Positions 19,754 to 29,631 of a stretch of DNA of 64,000 bases are shown here, piece after piece. The notes beneath the pieces are model-generated. The model worked only from the letters and a program-made list of their open reading frames with translations. It was not told where the DNA came from and ran no database searches. Made by a program: the position numbers and the translations under genes. The number at the start of each line of letters is the position of its first letter. The stretch's first letter is position 1. The stretch spans positions 1 through 64,000 of the forward strand of contig JAILJR010000230.1 in assembly GCA_024694565.1 (NCBI GenBank), given 5' to 3'. The DNA is from Butyrivibrio sp. (lineage in GTDB: Bacteria; Bacillota; Clostridia; Lachnospirales; Lachnospiraceae).

Positions 19754-20866
19754 GTGAAAGGGGTAAAGGAAAACATGATTTCTACGCATACGATAAAGAC
19801 CTGCATTGATGAACTTGGTTCAATTACTAAAGTGGATCTATGCGTCCTGGACCTGTCGGGAGAGGTAGTTGCACAGACTAGCGACAAGAGCTTCATGGAT
19901 GTATCGATCATCACGAGCTTTGCAAATTCTCCGGTGGATTCACAGGTGATAGGTGATGTTCACCTGTTTAAGGTGCTTGATGAAGGTGACCCGGCATATG
20001 TGCTTCTTGCAAGGGGAGACTCGGAACACGCATATATGGTAGGAAAGATAGGTGTCAGTCAGCTTCAGAACCTGATAATTGCCTACAAAGAGAAATTTGA
20101 CAAAAACAATTTTTTCCAGAATCTTCTTTTGGACAACATGCTTCTTATCGACGTCTATAACAGGGCAAGAAAGTTAAAGATAGAAGTGACTGCACCAAGG
20201 GTAATAATTCTCGTGGAGACCAAAAACTCCAGAGATAACACAGCCAGAGAGTTTCTCAGCGGCATGTTTGGAAGTCATTCAGGGGATTTTGTCACAGCGG
20301 TCGATGAGAATAGTGTGATACTGATAAAGACACTCTCAAAGGGACAGTCCTATGAGGAAGTTCAGAAAATAGCGACTACCATTGCTGATATGATGAACAT
20401 GGAGGCAATGCTGAATGTCCGTGTCTCCTATGGTGCTATTGTCAATGAGCTCAAGGATCTGAGCAAATCCTTTAAGGAAGCAAAGATGGCCCTTGAAGTG
20501 GGAAGAATATTCTATGCCGGCAAGAAGGTCAATGCATACAATACACTCGGTATTGGAAGACTTATATATCAGCTTCCTGAGAGTCTTTGCCGGATATTCA
20601 TAGATGAAATCTTTGGTGGAAAGGATGTACCGGATGATCTTGATGAGGAGACACTGAACACTATCAATAAGTTCTTTGAAAACAATCTTAATGTATCTGA
20701 AACGTCACGTCAGCTCTTTGTTCACAGAAATACACTTGTGTACAGGATTGAAAAGCTGGAGAAGAGCTGCGGGCTGGATGTAAGAAAATTCGATGATGCT
20801 CTGACTTTCAAGATTGCGCTCATGGTCATAAGCTATATGAAGTATCTGGAAAAAAACAAGACATAA
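19754..20866 (+). CDS. PucR/CdaR-type helix-turn-helix regulator
   Basis: C-terminal NNLNVSETSRQLFVHRNTLVYRIEKLEKSCGLDVRKFDDALTFKIAL (HTH_30). Confidence 0.85.
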   Translation: MKGVKENMISTHTIKTCIDELGSITKVDLCVLDLSGEVVAQTSDKSFMDVSIITSFANSPVDSQVIGDVHLFKVLDEGDPAYVLLARGDSEHAYMVGKIGVSQLQNLIIAYKEKFDKNNFFQNLLLDNMLLIDVYNRARKLKIEVTAPRVIILVETKNSRDNTAREFLSGMFGSHSGDFVTAVDENSVILIKTLSKGQSYEEVQKIATTIADMMNMEAMLNVRVSYGAIVNELKDLSKSFKEAKMALEVGRIFYAGKKVNAYNTLGIGRLIYQLPESLCRIFIDEIFGGKDVPDDLDEETLNTINKFFENNLNVSETSRQLFVHRNTLVYRIEKLEKSCGLDVRKFDDALTFKIALMVISYMKYLEKNKT

Positions 20867-20871
20867 TAATA

Positions 20872-21050
20872 GCGGCCCTGTAAAGGATGCATGTACGTCC
20901 ATCAGGTAAGAGCAGGCTACCTTACAACACATGAAAGATTCTACTTAGTGCTGCTTCGTTCCCGACCTGACACGGTTCGCAGATTTCCATTGCATAAGAC
21001 CCGATTCCTACACAAGGATGGACTGCTACATACACCCTTTACAAAACTGC
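20872..21050 (-). ncRNA. ffs: signal recognition particle RNA
   Basis: Minus strand GCGAACCGTGTCAGGTCGGGAACGAAGCAGCACTAAGTAGA (conserved domain IV with GGAA tetraloop); flanks TGTAAAGG...CCTTTACA and GTCCATC...GATGGAC pair as the long helix; T-rich tract TTGTTTTTTT downstream. Confidence 0.85.
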
Positions 21051-21056
21051 TATATA

Positions 21057-21085
21057 ACTATACTTATTTTTTGCGGATATGTCAA
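21057..21085 (-). promoter_or_regulatory. sigma-A promoter of the SRP RNA gene
   Basis: Minus strand TTGACA (21085-21080), 17-nt spacer, TATAGT (21062-21057). Confidence 0.75.
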
Positions 21086-21609
21086 ATATGAAGACAGAAA
21101 AATTTAATGAAGATGAAAAAAAAGATATAAAATACATGCGTGCAGCGCTGGCACAGGCAAAAAAAGCCTACCGGCTCGGGGAGGTTCCGATTGGCTGTGT
21201 GATAGTCTATGAAGACCGGATAATAGGTCGTGGCTATAATAGAAGGAACACGGATAAGTCGCCTCTTGCCCATGCCGAGATAACAGCGATTAAAAGGGCC
21301 GGCAAGGTCATAAAGGACTGGAGGCTTGAGGGGTGCACTCTCTATGTGACGCTTGAGCCCTGTCAGATGTGCGCCGGTGCTATCGTACAGGCCAGAATCC
21401 CTGTTGTTGTGATGGCAGCTGAGAATCCCAAGGCCGGATGTGCGGGATCAGTAATGGATATACTGGAAAACCCGGAGTTTAATCATCAGGTAGAGGTCAG
21501 ACGGGGAGTTCTTAAGGATGAGTGCAGTATGCTTTTAAAGAAATTCTTTTTGGAACTGAGGATAAGGAATAAAGCAGAGAAGGAAAAGAAAAGCAGTGCC
21601 ACGGAATAA
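21079..21609 (+). CDS. tadA: tRNA adenosine(34) deaminase
   Basis: PLAHAEITAIKRA and TLEPCQMCAGAIVQARI zinc/deaminase motifs; exact start uncertain. Confidence 0.92.
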   Translation: MSNMKTEKFNEDEKKDIKYMRAALAQAKKAYRLGEVPIGCVIVYEDRIIGRGYNRRNTDKSPLAHAEITAIKRAGKVIKDWRLEGCTLYVTLEPCQMCAGAIVQARIPVVVMAAENPKAGCAGSVMDILENPEFNHQVEVRRGVLKDECSMLLKKFFLELRIRNKAEKEKKSSATE

Positions 21610-23149
21610 GAAAATAATAGCGTTCCTGTCATCGATACTTCTTTTGATGCTGACAGTATCCTGCGGACGGGACGTTTATATGCCTTTTATGAATAATGAG
21701 GCTGCAAGGGGGATTGATTTCAGCAGGGATCCGGTCACAATAACCTATCTCACAATCGGTGATAAGCCTTCCAACGGCATGACGGAAAAGGCAATTGAAA
21801 GGCTCAACAGGATACTTACAAAGCGCCTGAACGCAAAGCTGGATATTTACTTTATTGGCTGGTCGGACTATCTGAGTAATTATAAAAGCGTCCTGGAATC
21901 CGATGAGATAGAGCTGGATCTTGTGGGAACAAGCGCTGACTGGCTCAGTGCCTGGCAGCTGGCAATAAACGGAAGCTTTATGCCGCTTTCCGAGGATATG
22001 TTAAGGAACTACTGCGGCATCACTTTCACTAATGTCACTGCAGCTGAGTGGCAGAGCTGTTCCTATCAGGGAAATATATATTTTATCCCTGAAAACGAAT
22101 ATACGCAGTGGACTAATCACGGATTTGCATATAGAAAGGACATTGCTTCAAGGGCAGGGCTTGATGAGGTATCATCATTCGACGATATGGACAGGTATTT
22201 TGAGTATGTGACGAGATTTCGTCCTGAGATGATACCCTGGGATATAAGCGAAGGAAATACCAATACCGCTATCGGCTATATTATGTCGAACAGCTCCTAT
22301 GCGCCAATATATGAACTGTCAGCTTACGGAATCTGGGGGGAATATGCTGATAACAAGGGAAAGATTGTCTCTCCATATTATGTTGGGAATGAATTAGTTG
22401 AATATGCAAGGCTCATGAAGAAGTGGAATGATATTGGTGTGTGGAGGGAGGATCTGTCACTTGCCGAGGACAATGATGCTGCCTTCTACAGAGGAGGTAC
22501 AAGCGTTGTTCAGGACCATACGGAGAATTATTACAAATCTATAAGTCCTCAGATGAAGATTGCAATGCCGGAAACTGAGCTTGGTTTTTTCTGGTTCGGA
22601 AAAGAGAGCGGCAATTTAATGAAGATCAGTAATCTACACGGAGCTATGGCTGTCTCGAGAAAATCCAAAAACCCGGAGAGAGCTCTTATGGTCTATGATC
22701 TTCTTCGCAACAATGAAGAGTGCTACAGGCTGCTGCGGTACGGGATTGAGGGAGTGCAGTATGAGCTTACAGAAGACGGCCTGATGGAAAAGCCAAGTGG
22801 ATATAACGAAGATGATCAGGGCATAGTCACAAATTTCTGGTGGGGCAGAAGGGATGAGTTTGAAATACCGGATTCATTTTTTTCCTGGGATGAATACTAT
22901 GCTCTGACAAACAGCTATGACCATATAGCGAAAAAATATCCCTGGGACGGTGTACCTTTTTCTACGCCTATGATAAACAGTGAGGTAGAGCGGATAGCAG
23001 CAGTATTTGACCGGTACATGCCTCTTATTTCAACCGGGAAATATGAGGAAGAGCCTGAGGTGATAGTCGAACAGTTTCGTGAAGATCTCATGAAGGCAGG
23101 TATTGAGAGAGTAACCGGTCAGTTGCAGAGAATATATAATTCACAGTAA
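21596..23149 (+). CDS. extracellular solute-binding lipoprotein (carbohydrate ABC transporter type)
   Basis: Lipobox LLMLTVSCG; VTITYLTIGDKPSNGMTEKAIERLNRILTKRLNAKLDIYFIGWSDY. Confidence 0.8.
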   Translation: MPRNKKIIAFLSSILLLMLTVSCGRDVYMPFMNNEAARGIDFSRDPVTITYLTIGDKPSNGMTEKAIERLNRILTKRLNAKLDIYFIGWSDYLSNYKSVLESDEIELDLVGTSADWLSAWQLAINGSFMPLSEDMLRNYCGITFTNVTAAEWQSCSYQGNIYFIPENEYTQWTNHGFAYRKDIASRAGLDEVSSFDDMDRYFEYVTRFRPEMIPWDISEGNTNTAIGYIMSNSSYAPIYELSAYGIWGEYADNKGKIVSPYYVGNELVEYARLMKKWNDIGVWREDLSLAEDNDAAFYRGGTSVVQDHTENYYKSISPQMKIAMPETELGFFWFGKESGNLMKISNLHGAMAVSRKSKNPERALMVYDLLRNNEECYRLLRYGIEGVQYELTEDGLMEKPSGYNEDDQGIVTNFWWGRRDEFEIPDSFFSWDEYYALTNSYDHIAKKYPWDGVPFSTPMINSEVERIAAVFDRYMPLISTGKYEEEPEVIVEQFREDLMKAGIERVTGQLQRIYNSQ

Positions 23150-23233
23150 CAGGGTATATATGATAGAATAGCAAATAGAATAATTGTATACATGTATGGC
23201 ATAAAAGAATAAGAAGGCAGGAGGAATTATTAA

Positions 23234-25525
23234 ATGGTAACCACAATGGACAAGGGATGCTACCTGTTAGATGGAAGCGTGATCATTCCTGATGACCATG
23301 ATGCAAAGGCGGCACTGTCATCAAAGGGTGTGGGAGATGTTACAAGGGAAGAGGCAAAAAAGAATACTATTGCCTATGGAATCCTGAAAAGTCACAACAC
23401 ATCAGGAAATATGGATAAGCTTTGCATAAAATTTGACAAGCTCACTTCGCACGATATTACTTATGTGGGCATCATTCAGACAGCGAGAGCTTCAGGACTT
23501 GAGAAGTTCCCCATCCCATATGTACTTACCAATTGTCACAACTCTCTGTGTGCTGTTGGCGGTACTATCAATGAAGATGATCACATGTTCGGACTTACGG
23601 CTGCGCAGAAGTATGGCGGAATCTATGTTCCACCTCATCAGGCAGTTATTCATCAGTTTGCAAGAGAGATGATGACTGTCGGCGGCGGAATGATCCTTGG
23701 ATCTGATTCACACACCAGATACGGAGCTCTTGGAACAATGGCAATCGGCGAGGGAGGACCGGAGCTTGTAAAACAGCTTCTCAATCAGACCTATGATGTT
23801 GACATGCCGGATGTTGTTGCCATTTATCTTGAGGGCGAGCCAAAGCAGGGAGTTGGTCCGCAGGACGTAGCCCTTGCGATCATCGGCAAAGTATTTGGTG
23901 ACGGTTATGTGAAGAATAAGGTTATGGAGTTTGTAGGGCCCGGGGTAAAGAGCTTAAGTGCAGACTTCCGTATCGGAATAGATGTAATGACGACAGAGAC
24001 AACCTGTCTTTCATCAATATGGGAAACCGATGATGAGATCAAAAAGTACTATGAGATCCACGGAAGAAAAGATGACTATAAGGAGCTTAAGCCCGGAAAG
24101 ACAGCTTACTACGATGGGCTTGTCAGAGTTGATCTTGGCAGCATAAATCCCATGATAGCTATGCCTTTCCATCCAAGCAATGTCTATGAGATTGCTCAGG
24201 TAAATGAAAATGCAGAGGATATTTTTGCAGATGTAGAAAAGAGAGCAAAGGTAAGCTTTGGTGACAAGGTAGAATTTTCTCTTATGGACAAGATAAAAGA
24301 TGGCCGGATAATGGTGGATCAGGGCATAATAGCCGGATGTGCCGGAGGCGGATTCGAAAATATCTGTGCAGCCGCTGATATCTTAAAGGGAAAATTCATT
24401 GGAAACGACAGATTTACCTTAAGCGTATATCCTGCATCTACACCGATATTCATGGAGGTCGTAAAGAACGGTGCTGCTGCGGCAATTTTAGAGAGCGGTG
24501 CTATCCTGAAGACAGCTTTCTGCGGACCATGCTTCGGAGCAGGCGATACACCTGCCAACAATGCCTTCAGTATAAGGCATTCAACAAGAAACTTCCCCAA
24601 CAGGGAAGGCTCAAAGGTGCAGAACGGACAGGTTGCCTCAGTGGCACTGATGGATGCAAGATCCATAGCCGCTACAGCTGCAAACAAGGGAATACTGACC
24701 CCTGCCACAGAGTTTGATGGAACCGTAGGCAGATACGAATACCACTTTGACAGCGAGATCTATAAGAACAGGGTATTTGATTCACACGGCGAGGCGGATC
24801 CGAATGTCGAGCTGCAGCTGGGCCCCAATATCAAGGACTGGCCAAAGATGTCAGAGCTTCCTGAAAACCTTGTTCTCAGGGTGGTATCAGAGATACATGA
24901 CCCGGTGACAACTACTGATGAGCTGATTCCTTCCGGAGAGACCTCATCCTACAGGTCAAATCCTCTTGGCCTTGCGGAGTTTACTTTATCCAGAAAGGAT
25001 CCTGAGTACGTGGGACTTGCAAAGGAGATAAGGGCTGCCCAGGAGGCTCTTACAGAGGGTAAGGATCCTGTGGGTGCATGGCCTGAGCTCAAGGGAGTTC
25101 TTGATGTGATAAAGAGTCAGTTCCCTGAGATCTCAAATGAGAATCTCGGATTTGGATCAACCATCTTTGCTGTAAAGCCGGGAGACGGATCTGCAAGGGA
25201 GCAGGCTGCATCCTGCCAGAAGGTACTTGGCGGGTGGGCAAATGTGGCAAACGAGTATGCTACAAAGCGCTACCGCTCAAATCTTATCAACTGGGGAATG
25301 CTGCCGTTTATTATAAAGGACGGAGAGCTTCCGTTTAAGAACAGGGATTACATCTTCCTTCCGGGAATACGGAGCGAGGTTGAAAAACGGAGCAATGAGA
25401 TCAGGGCATTTGCAGTTTCAGACGGTAAAATGCAGGAATTTGCACTTTCTCTTGGCAATCTTACAGACGATGAGAGAAAGATAATTCTGGATGGTTGCCT
25501 GATAAACTTCAACCGCGTAAAATAA
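23234..25525 (+). CDS. aconitate hydratase family protein (YbhJ-like length)
   Basis: [57 protein letters not shown]. Confidence 0.85.
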   Translation: MVTTMDKGCYLLDGSVIIPDDHDAKAALSSKGVGDVTREEAKKNTIAYGILKSHNTSGNMDKLCIKFDKLTSHDITYVGIIQTARASGLEKFPIPYVLTNCHNSLCAVGGTINEDDHMFGLTAAQKYGGIYVPPHQAVIHQFAREMMTVGGGMILGSDSHTRYGALGTMAIGEGGPELVKQLLNQTYDVDMPDVVAIYLEGEPKQGVGPQDVALAIIGKVFGDGYVKNKVMEFVGPGVKSLSADFRIGIDVMTTETTCLSSIWETDDEIKKYYEIHGRKDDYKELKPGKTAYYDGLVRVDLGSINPMIAMPFHPSNVYEIAQVNENAEDIFADVEKRAKVSFGDKVEFSLMDKIKDGRIMVDQGIIAGCAGGGFENICAAADILKGKFIGNDRFTLSVYPASTPIFMEVVKNGAAAAILESGAILKTAFCGPCFGAGDTPANNAFSIRHSTRNFPNREGSKVQNGQVASVALMDARSIAATAANKGILTPATEFDGTVGRYEYHFDSEIYKNRVFDSHGEADPNVELQLGPNIKDWPKMSELPENLVLRVVSEIHDPVTTTDELIPSGETSSYRSNPLGLAEFTLSRKDPEYVGLAKEIRAAQEALTEGKDPVGAWPELKGVLDVIKSQFPEISNENLGFGSTIFAVKPGDGSAREQAASCQKVLGGWANVANEYATKRYRSNLINWGMLPFIIKDGELPFKNRDYIFLPGIRSEVEKRSNEIRAFAVSDGKMQEFALSLGNLTDDERKIILDGCLINFNRVK

Positions 25526-25529
25526 GCAT

Positions 25530-26921
25530 ATGTCATCTTACACATTTTATTTAAAAAAACTTGTTATCATGGGACTGTTGTTGTCCCTTAGCGGAAGCGT
25601 CGCCTCATGCGGCGCTTCTTCTGCCGAAATACAAACAGAGCACTGGGAGCTTGATGAAAACTTTGAGGGAACGGAAGTAGAAATTGAAGTTCCAAAGCAG
25701 ATTCCCGGGATACTCACAGATCAGGTCGGATTTGGTCCGGCTTCTGATAAGGCCTTAGTATTTAAGGGAGAAAAGCTCCCCGGAAAGTTCTTCATATTGG
25801 ACAGTGAGAGCGGAGAAACGGTATATACCGGGGAGATAGTCAAATCCTCCTACAATGAAGAACTTGATGAGTACGACAATCTGGGATATTTCAGTGATCT
25901 GGATAAAAAGGGACGTTATCACGCCTATTCGGATGCACTGGGGGAGTCATATGATTTTTCCATAAGAGACGGCATCTATGAGGAACTGACAGATCAGGCA
26001 TGTAAAATGCTTTTTGACGCCATGGAAAAGGAGTCCGGGCAGAGAGATGTTCGCAAGGATTGCAGGGTAGCAGATGCGCTGCTTATGGCATATGAGATGA
26101 ACAAAGGCGCTTTTTCAGATGATCTTGGGATACAAGAGAGCGGCAATGGGATTCCTGACATCGTTGACAAGGCCAGGGATGAGGTAAAAGGCCTGCTTTC
26201 TGATGACACTTATCCGGAAGATGAAAAATACACGGCAAAGGATGGCCTTTATTTTGCGGCGATCCTTGCAAAGATATCGGTGGCTTTCAGTGATCTGGAT
26301 ACGGATTTTTCTGATGATTGTCTGCAGAGAGCACAAAATGCCTGGGATTCCTGCCATGAACATGACGCAGGGGATGTGGAAACGGATGAGTTTTATGCTG
26401 CTGCACAACTGTATCGCGCCACAGGAGTAACACAGTACCATGATGTCCTTCTGAAGTTTTTTAAAAGGGAGGACTTCAGGGAGCTTTTTAACAGTGATGA
26501 CAATGTATTTATGGGATCAGTCTCGTATCTTTCGATAAGCGGAGATACCGATCTGGAGATATGTAACATGCTTATGAAGGCACTGCTCCAAAGAGCTGAA
26601 GAGATTGCAGGCAGGGCATCCAATTCAACTTATCTTGTATCCGACCTTGGGCTGGATGACGGATTTGAGAAAATGCTTAGTGACATGAAGTGCCTTACAA
26701 TAACAGATCATGTAATTTATAATCATGAGTACACCACGATAATAGAGGATCACATACACTACCTTATGGGAAGAAATCCAAAGGCGGTTAATTTTGTGAC
26801 GAGGGATACCGAAGGAAGCTATGAGAATGCCGGCGAAGAGGGCATAATGGAGGATCCGGAGAAAAATGCGCTCCTGATTTTTATGCTGAGTATCCTTGCA
26901 GGAACGGGCATCGACAACTGA
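25530..26921 (+). CDS. GH9 (cellulase)-like lipoprotein lacking recognisable catalytic motifs
   Basis: Lipobox VASCG; DQVGFGPASDKALVF (CelD_N-like), ESGNGIPDIVDKARDEV, YAAAQLYRATG, HIHYLMGRNPKAVNFVTR. Confidence 0.65.
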   Translation: MSSYTFYLKKLVIMGLLLSLSGSVASCGASSAEIQTEHWELDENFEGTEVEIEVPKQIPGILTDQVGFGPASDKALVFKGEKLPGKFFILDSESGETVYTGEIVKSSYNEELDEYDNLGYFSDLDKKGRYHAYSDALGESYDFSIRDGIYEELTDQACKMLFDAMEKESGQRDVRKDCRVADALLMAYEMNKGAFSDDLGIQESGNGIPDIVDKARDEVKGLLSDDTYPEDEKYTAKDGLYFAAILAKISVAFSDLDTDFSDDCLQRAQNAWDSCHEHDAGDVETDEFYAAAQLYRATGVTQYHDVLLKFFKREDFRELFNSDDNVFMGSVSYLSISGDTDLEICNMLMKALLQRAEEIAGRASNSTYLVSDLGLDDGFEKMLSDMKCLTITDHVIYNHEYTTIIEDHIHYLMGRNPKAVNFVTRDTEGSYENAGEEGIMEDPEKNALLIFMLSILAGTGIDN

Positions 26922-27022
26922 TGACAGCGCAGCAGATGGCAATTTAGACAAGTAATAAAGTCGATTTATTTGGTGACAGTAGCACCGGCATCGACGATTG
27001 ATTACAACGCGGAAGAAGGAGT

Positions 27023-27064
27023 CGATACCCGTGTAGCTTTTCTTATTTGCAACAATGCAACTGT
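27023..27064 (-). repeat. dispersed intergenic repeat copy C
   Basis: Minus strand GTTGCATTGTTGCAAATAAGAAAAGCTACACGGGTATCG. Confidence 0.4.
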
Positions 27065-27084
27065 GGTGTTAATATGGATTGGTC

Positions 27085-27879
27085 ATGAATACAAATATAA
27101 ATGGACTTAAGATAAATTATATAGAAGAGGGAGAGGGACCTCTCCTTGTGATGCTTCATGGCTGGGGGTCGAACTGTGACCTCTTTTCGGGCGTTATAGG
27201 TTTTGCCAAAAAGGCATATCACGTTGTCGCAATGGATATGCCCGGATTTGGCAAGAGTGATGAGCCAAAAGAAGCAATGGATGTGGACGACTATGTGAAT
27301 TTTGTTCTGGATTTTATCAGACAGCTTTTTCCGAATGAGGACAAGATCATATTTCTTGGGCATTCCATGGGAGGAAGGATCATCATCAAGCTGGCGTCAG
27401 GATTGCATGAGGGCAGGTTCAAGGCACATTTTGCTATTCCGAAGGTAATCCTTACTGATTCTGCAGGTGTGTTGCCGGTAAGGACAGAAGCGCAGAAAAA
27501 GCGTACCAAACGGTATAAGCTTTATAAAAATATCCTGATCAAAACCGGAATTTCAAAGGCCTTTCCAAATACTCTTGATGCACTTCAAAGGAAATTCGGA
27601 AGTGCAGATTACGCGGCGGCTTCTCCTGTGATGAGGCAGAGCCTGGTGAAGGTCGTAAATGAAGATCTGGTGCCGTATATGCCGCAGGTCACAATGCCGG
27701 CTCTTCTGATCTGGGGAGACAAGGATACAGCGACTCCGCTTTCGGATGGAAAAAAGATGGAGGAGCTGATGCCTGAAGCAGGACTTGCTGTCATAGAGGG
27801 GGCGGGACACTACTCATTTATCGACAATCTGTATTTATATAACAAGATTCTGGGAAGCTTCCTGGGAATCTCTATGTGA
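27085..27879 (+). CDS. alpha/beta hydrolase
   Basis: MLHGWGSN, GHSMGGRI, GAGHYSFID. Confidence 0.85.
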   Translation: MNTNINGLKINYIEEGEGPLLVMLHGWGSNCDLFSGVIGFAKKAYHVVAMDMPGFGKSDEPKEAMDVDDYVNFVLDFIRQLFPNEDKIIFLGHSMGGRIIIKLASGLHEGRFKAHFAIPKVILTDSAGVLPVRTEAQKKRTKRYKLYKNILIKTGISKAFPNTLDALQRKFGSADYAAASPVMRQSLVKVVNEDLVPYMPQVTMPALLIWGDKDTATPLSDGKKMEELMPEAGLAVIEGAGHYSFIDNLYLYNKILGSFLGISM

Positions 27880-27890
27880 GGTGGCTTTAG

Positions 27891-29537
27891 ATGTTTTTTT
27901 ACCTGCTGATGTATATTCCTGTCATATGCTTTGCTGTACTGGGGCTTCGGTATCACACACACATGCTGCAGCTTTCGAGCTATCAGTTTCAGGGATATTT
28001 CAGACATCTGAAAACGGACCGCAAGAGGGTGATCTATCACCTCTGTTTTGTGATGCTTGCGTTCATATCGCTGTCCGTTATGGAACAGAATAATGGAATA
28101 AGAATTGTTCCGGCAATTGCGGCACTTGTATTTTTTGTAGGCCTTTTTATATCCTATTTTCCCAAAAAGGCCAAGAAAAAATTCGTTGTAACAGACAGAG
28201 TAAAGAGGCTTTTTGTCACCTATTGTGTTTTGTCAGTAATTATCCTTCTGTGGCCCTGGCTGACCATGATTGGAACCGGCAGTCAGGCAGCATATGACCA
28301 CAGCAGATATATACTGTTTAAACTTGTTGCTTCGATGATGATCATATATATAGGCAGTATTCCGTTTATTCCTGCCCTCGGCAATCTGATAAATAAGCCG
28401 ATTGAGCAAAGGATAAACAGATGGTTCATCGATGATGCCAAAAGAATGCTCAAAGAGCACAGGGATCTGAGGATAATCGGCATCACGGGAAGCTATGGAA
28501 AGACAAGCGTCAAATATTATCTGACGACTCTTTTATCAGAAGGCTTCAGCGTTCTTATGACTCCTGAGAGCTACAACACGCCCATGGGAATCGTCAGGAC
28601 AATAAGGGAGCATTTAAAGCCTACCCATGAGATATTTGTATGCGAGATGGGAGCAAGGCATCTCCACGATATCAGGGAGATAACGGATATTGTTCATCCT
28701 GATGACGGTATACTAACATCCATTGGATATCAGCATCTTGAGACTTTCCACAGTCTGGAGAATATCATCAGTACCAAGTATGAGCTTCTTGATGCGGTGG
28801 ATGAAAAGGAAAAGGCTGAGGGAGGAAAGACACCGGGCAGACACCTTAAGTTTGTCAACGGGGATAACGAGATTATCAGAAACAATATGAAATACTCTGA
28901 TGCGATAACCTATGGTTTGTCTGACGGCAACGATTTTCAGGCGAAGGATGTAAAGGTTACCGGTGCGGGGACGAGCTTTACTGTCAGTACAAAGAGCGGA
29001 GAGAGCGCTGAGTTCTCTACAAAGCTTGTGGGAAGGCACAATGTTGAGAATATTGTCGGTGCAATAGCGGCGGCAAGCTCTCTGGGAGTACCCATGAACA
29101 AGCTCAGGATGGCTGTAAGACGTCTTCAGAGTGTACCTCACAGACTTGAGCTTACAAGGCATGGAAATGTGGCTATCCTTGATGATGCCTACAATTCAAA
29201 TCCCAATGGTGCAAGGGTTGCTCTGGAGACACTTGCACTTTTTGAAGACAGTGTAAAGATACTTGTCACTCCGGGAATGGTAGAGCTTGGAGAAAAAGAG
29301 GACGAGTACAATGCGGAATTTGGCAAGCAGGCAGCAGCTGTCTGTGATTACATCATTCTTGTAGGTGAGAAAAACAGTCCGTCAATTAAGAGAGGAGCAG
29401 AGGAAGCCGGCTTTTCTTCTGAAAGAATTTTTGTAAAAGGCACGTTTACAGAGGCATCTGCACTTATGTATGAGCTGGATGCCGGTAAAGAGAAGGTCAT
29501 ATTGCTTGAAAATGATCTTCCTGACAATTATAAATAA
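27891..29537 (+). CDS. murF: Mur ligase (MurF-like) with N-terminal transmembrane region
   Basis: GITGSYGKTSVKYYL P-loop, YNTPMGIVRTI, DDAYNSNPNGARVAL; N-terminal ~180 aa hydrophobic. Confidence 0.85.
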   Translation: MFFYLLMYIPVICFAVLGLRYHTHMLQLSSYQFQGYFRHLKTDRKRVIYHLCFVMLAFISLSVMEQNNGIRIVPAIAALVFFVGLFISYFPKKAKKKFVVTDRVKRLFVTYCVLSVIILLWPWLTMIGTGSQAAYDHSRYILFKLVASMMIIYIGSIPFIPALGNLINKPIEQRINRWFIDDAKRMLKEHRDLRIIGITGSYGKTSVKYYLTTLLSEGFSVLMTPESYNTPMGIVRTIREHLKPTHEIFVCEMGARHLHDIREITDIVHPDDGILTSIGYQHLETFHSLENIISTKYELLDAVDEKEKAEGGKTPGRHLKFVNGDNEIIRNNMKYSDAITYGLSDGNDFQAKDVKVTGAGTSFTVSTKSGESAEFSTKLVGRHNVENIVGAIAAASSLGVPMNKLRMAVRRLQSVPHRLELTRHGNVAILDDAYNSNPNGARVALETLALFEDSVKILVTPGMVELGEKEDEYNAEFGKQAAAVCDYIILVGEKNSPSIKRGAEEAGFSSERIFVKGTFTEASALMYELDAGKEKVILLENDLPDNYK

Positions 29538-29631
29538 GTTGGAAACTATTCATGGCAAGGTACAGTTAATCAGATTATGTAAACTGTAGACCGCCCTGAG
29601 AGATAAATGATTATATGAAAGAAGGCGTAAT

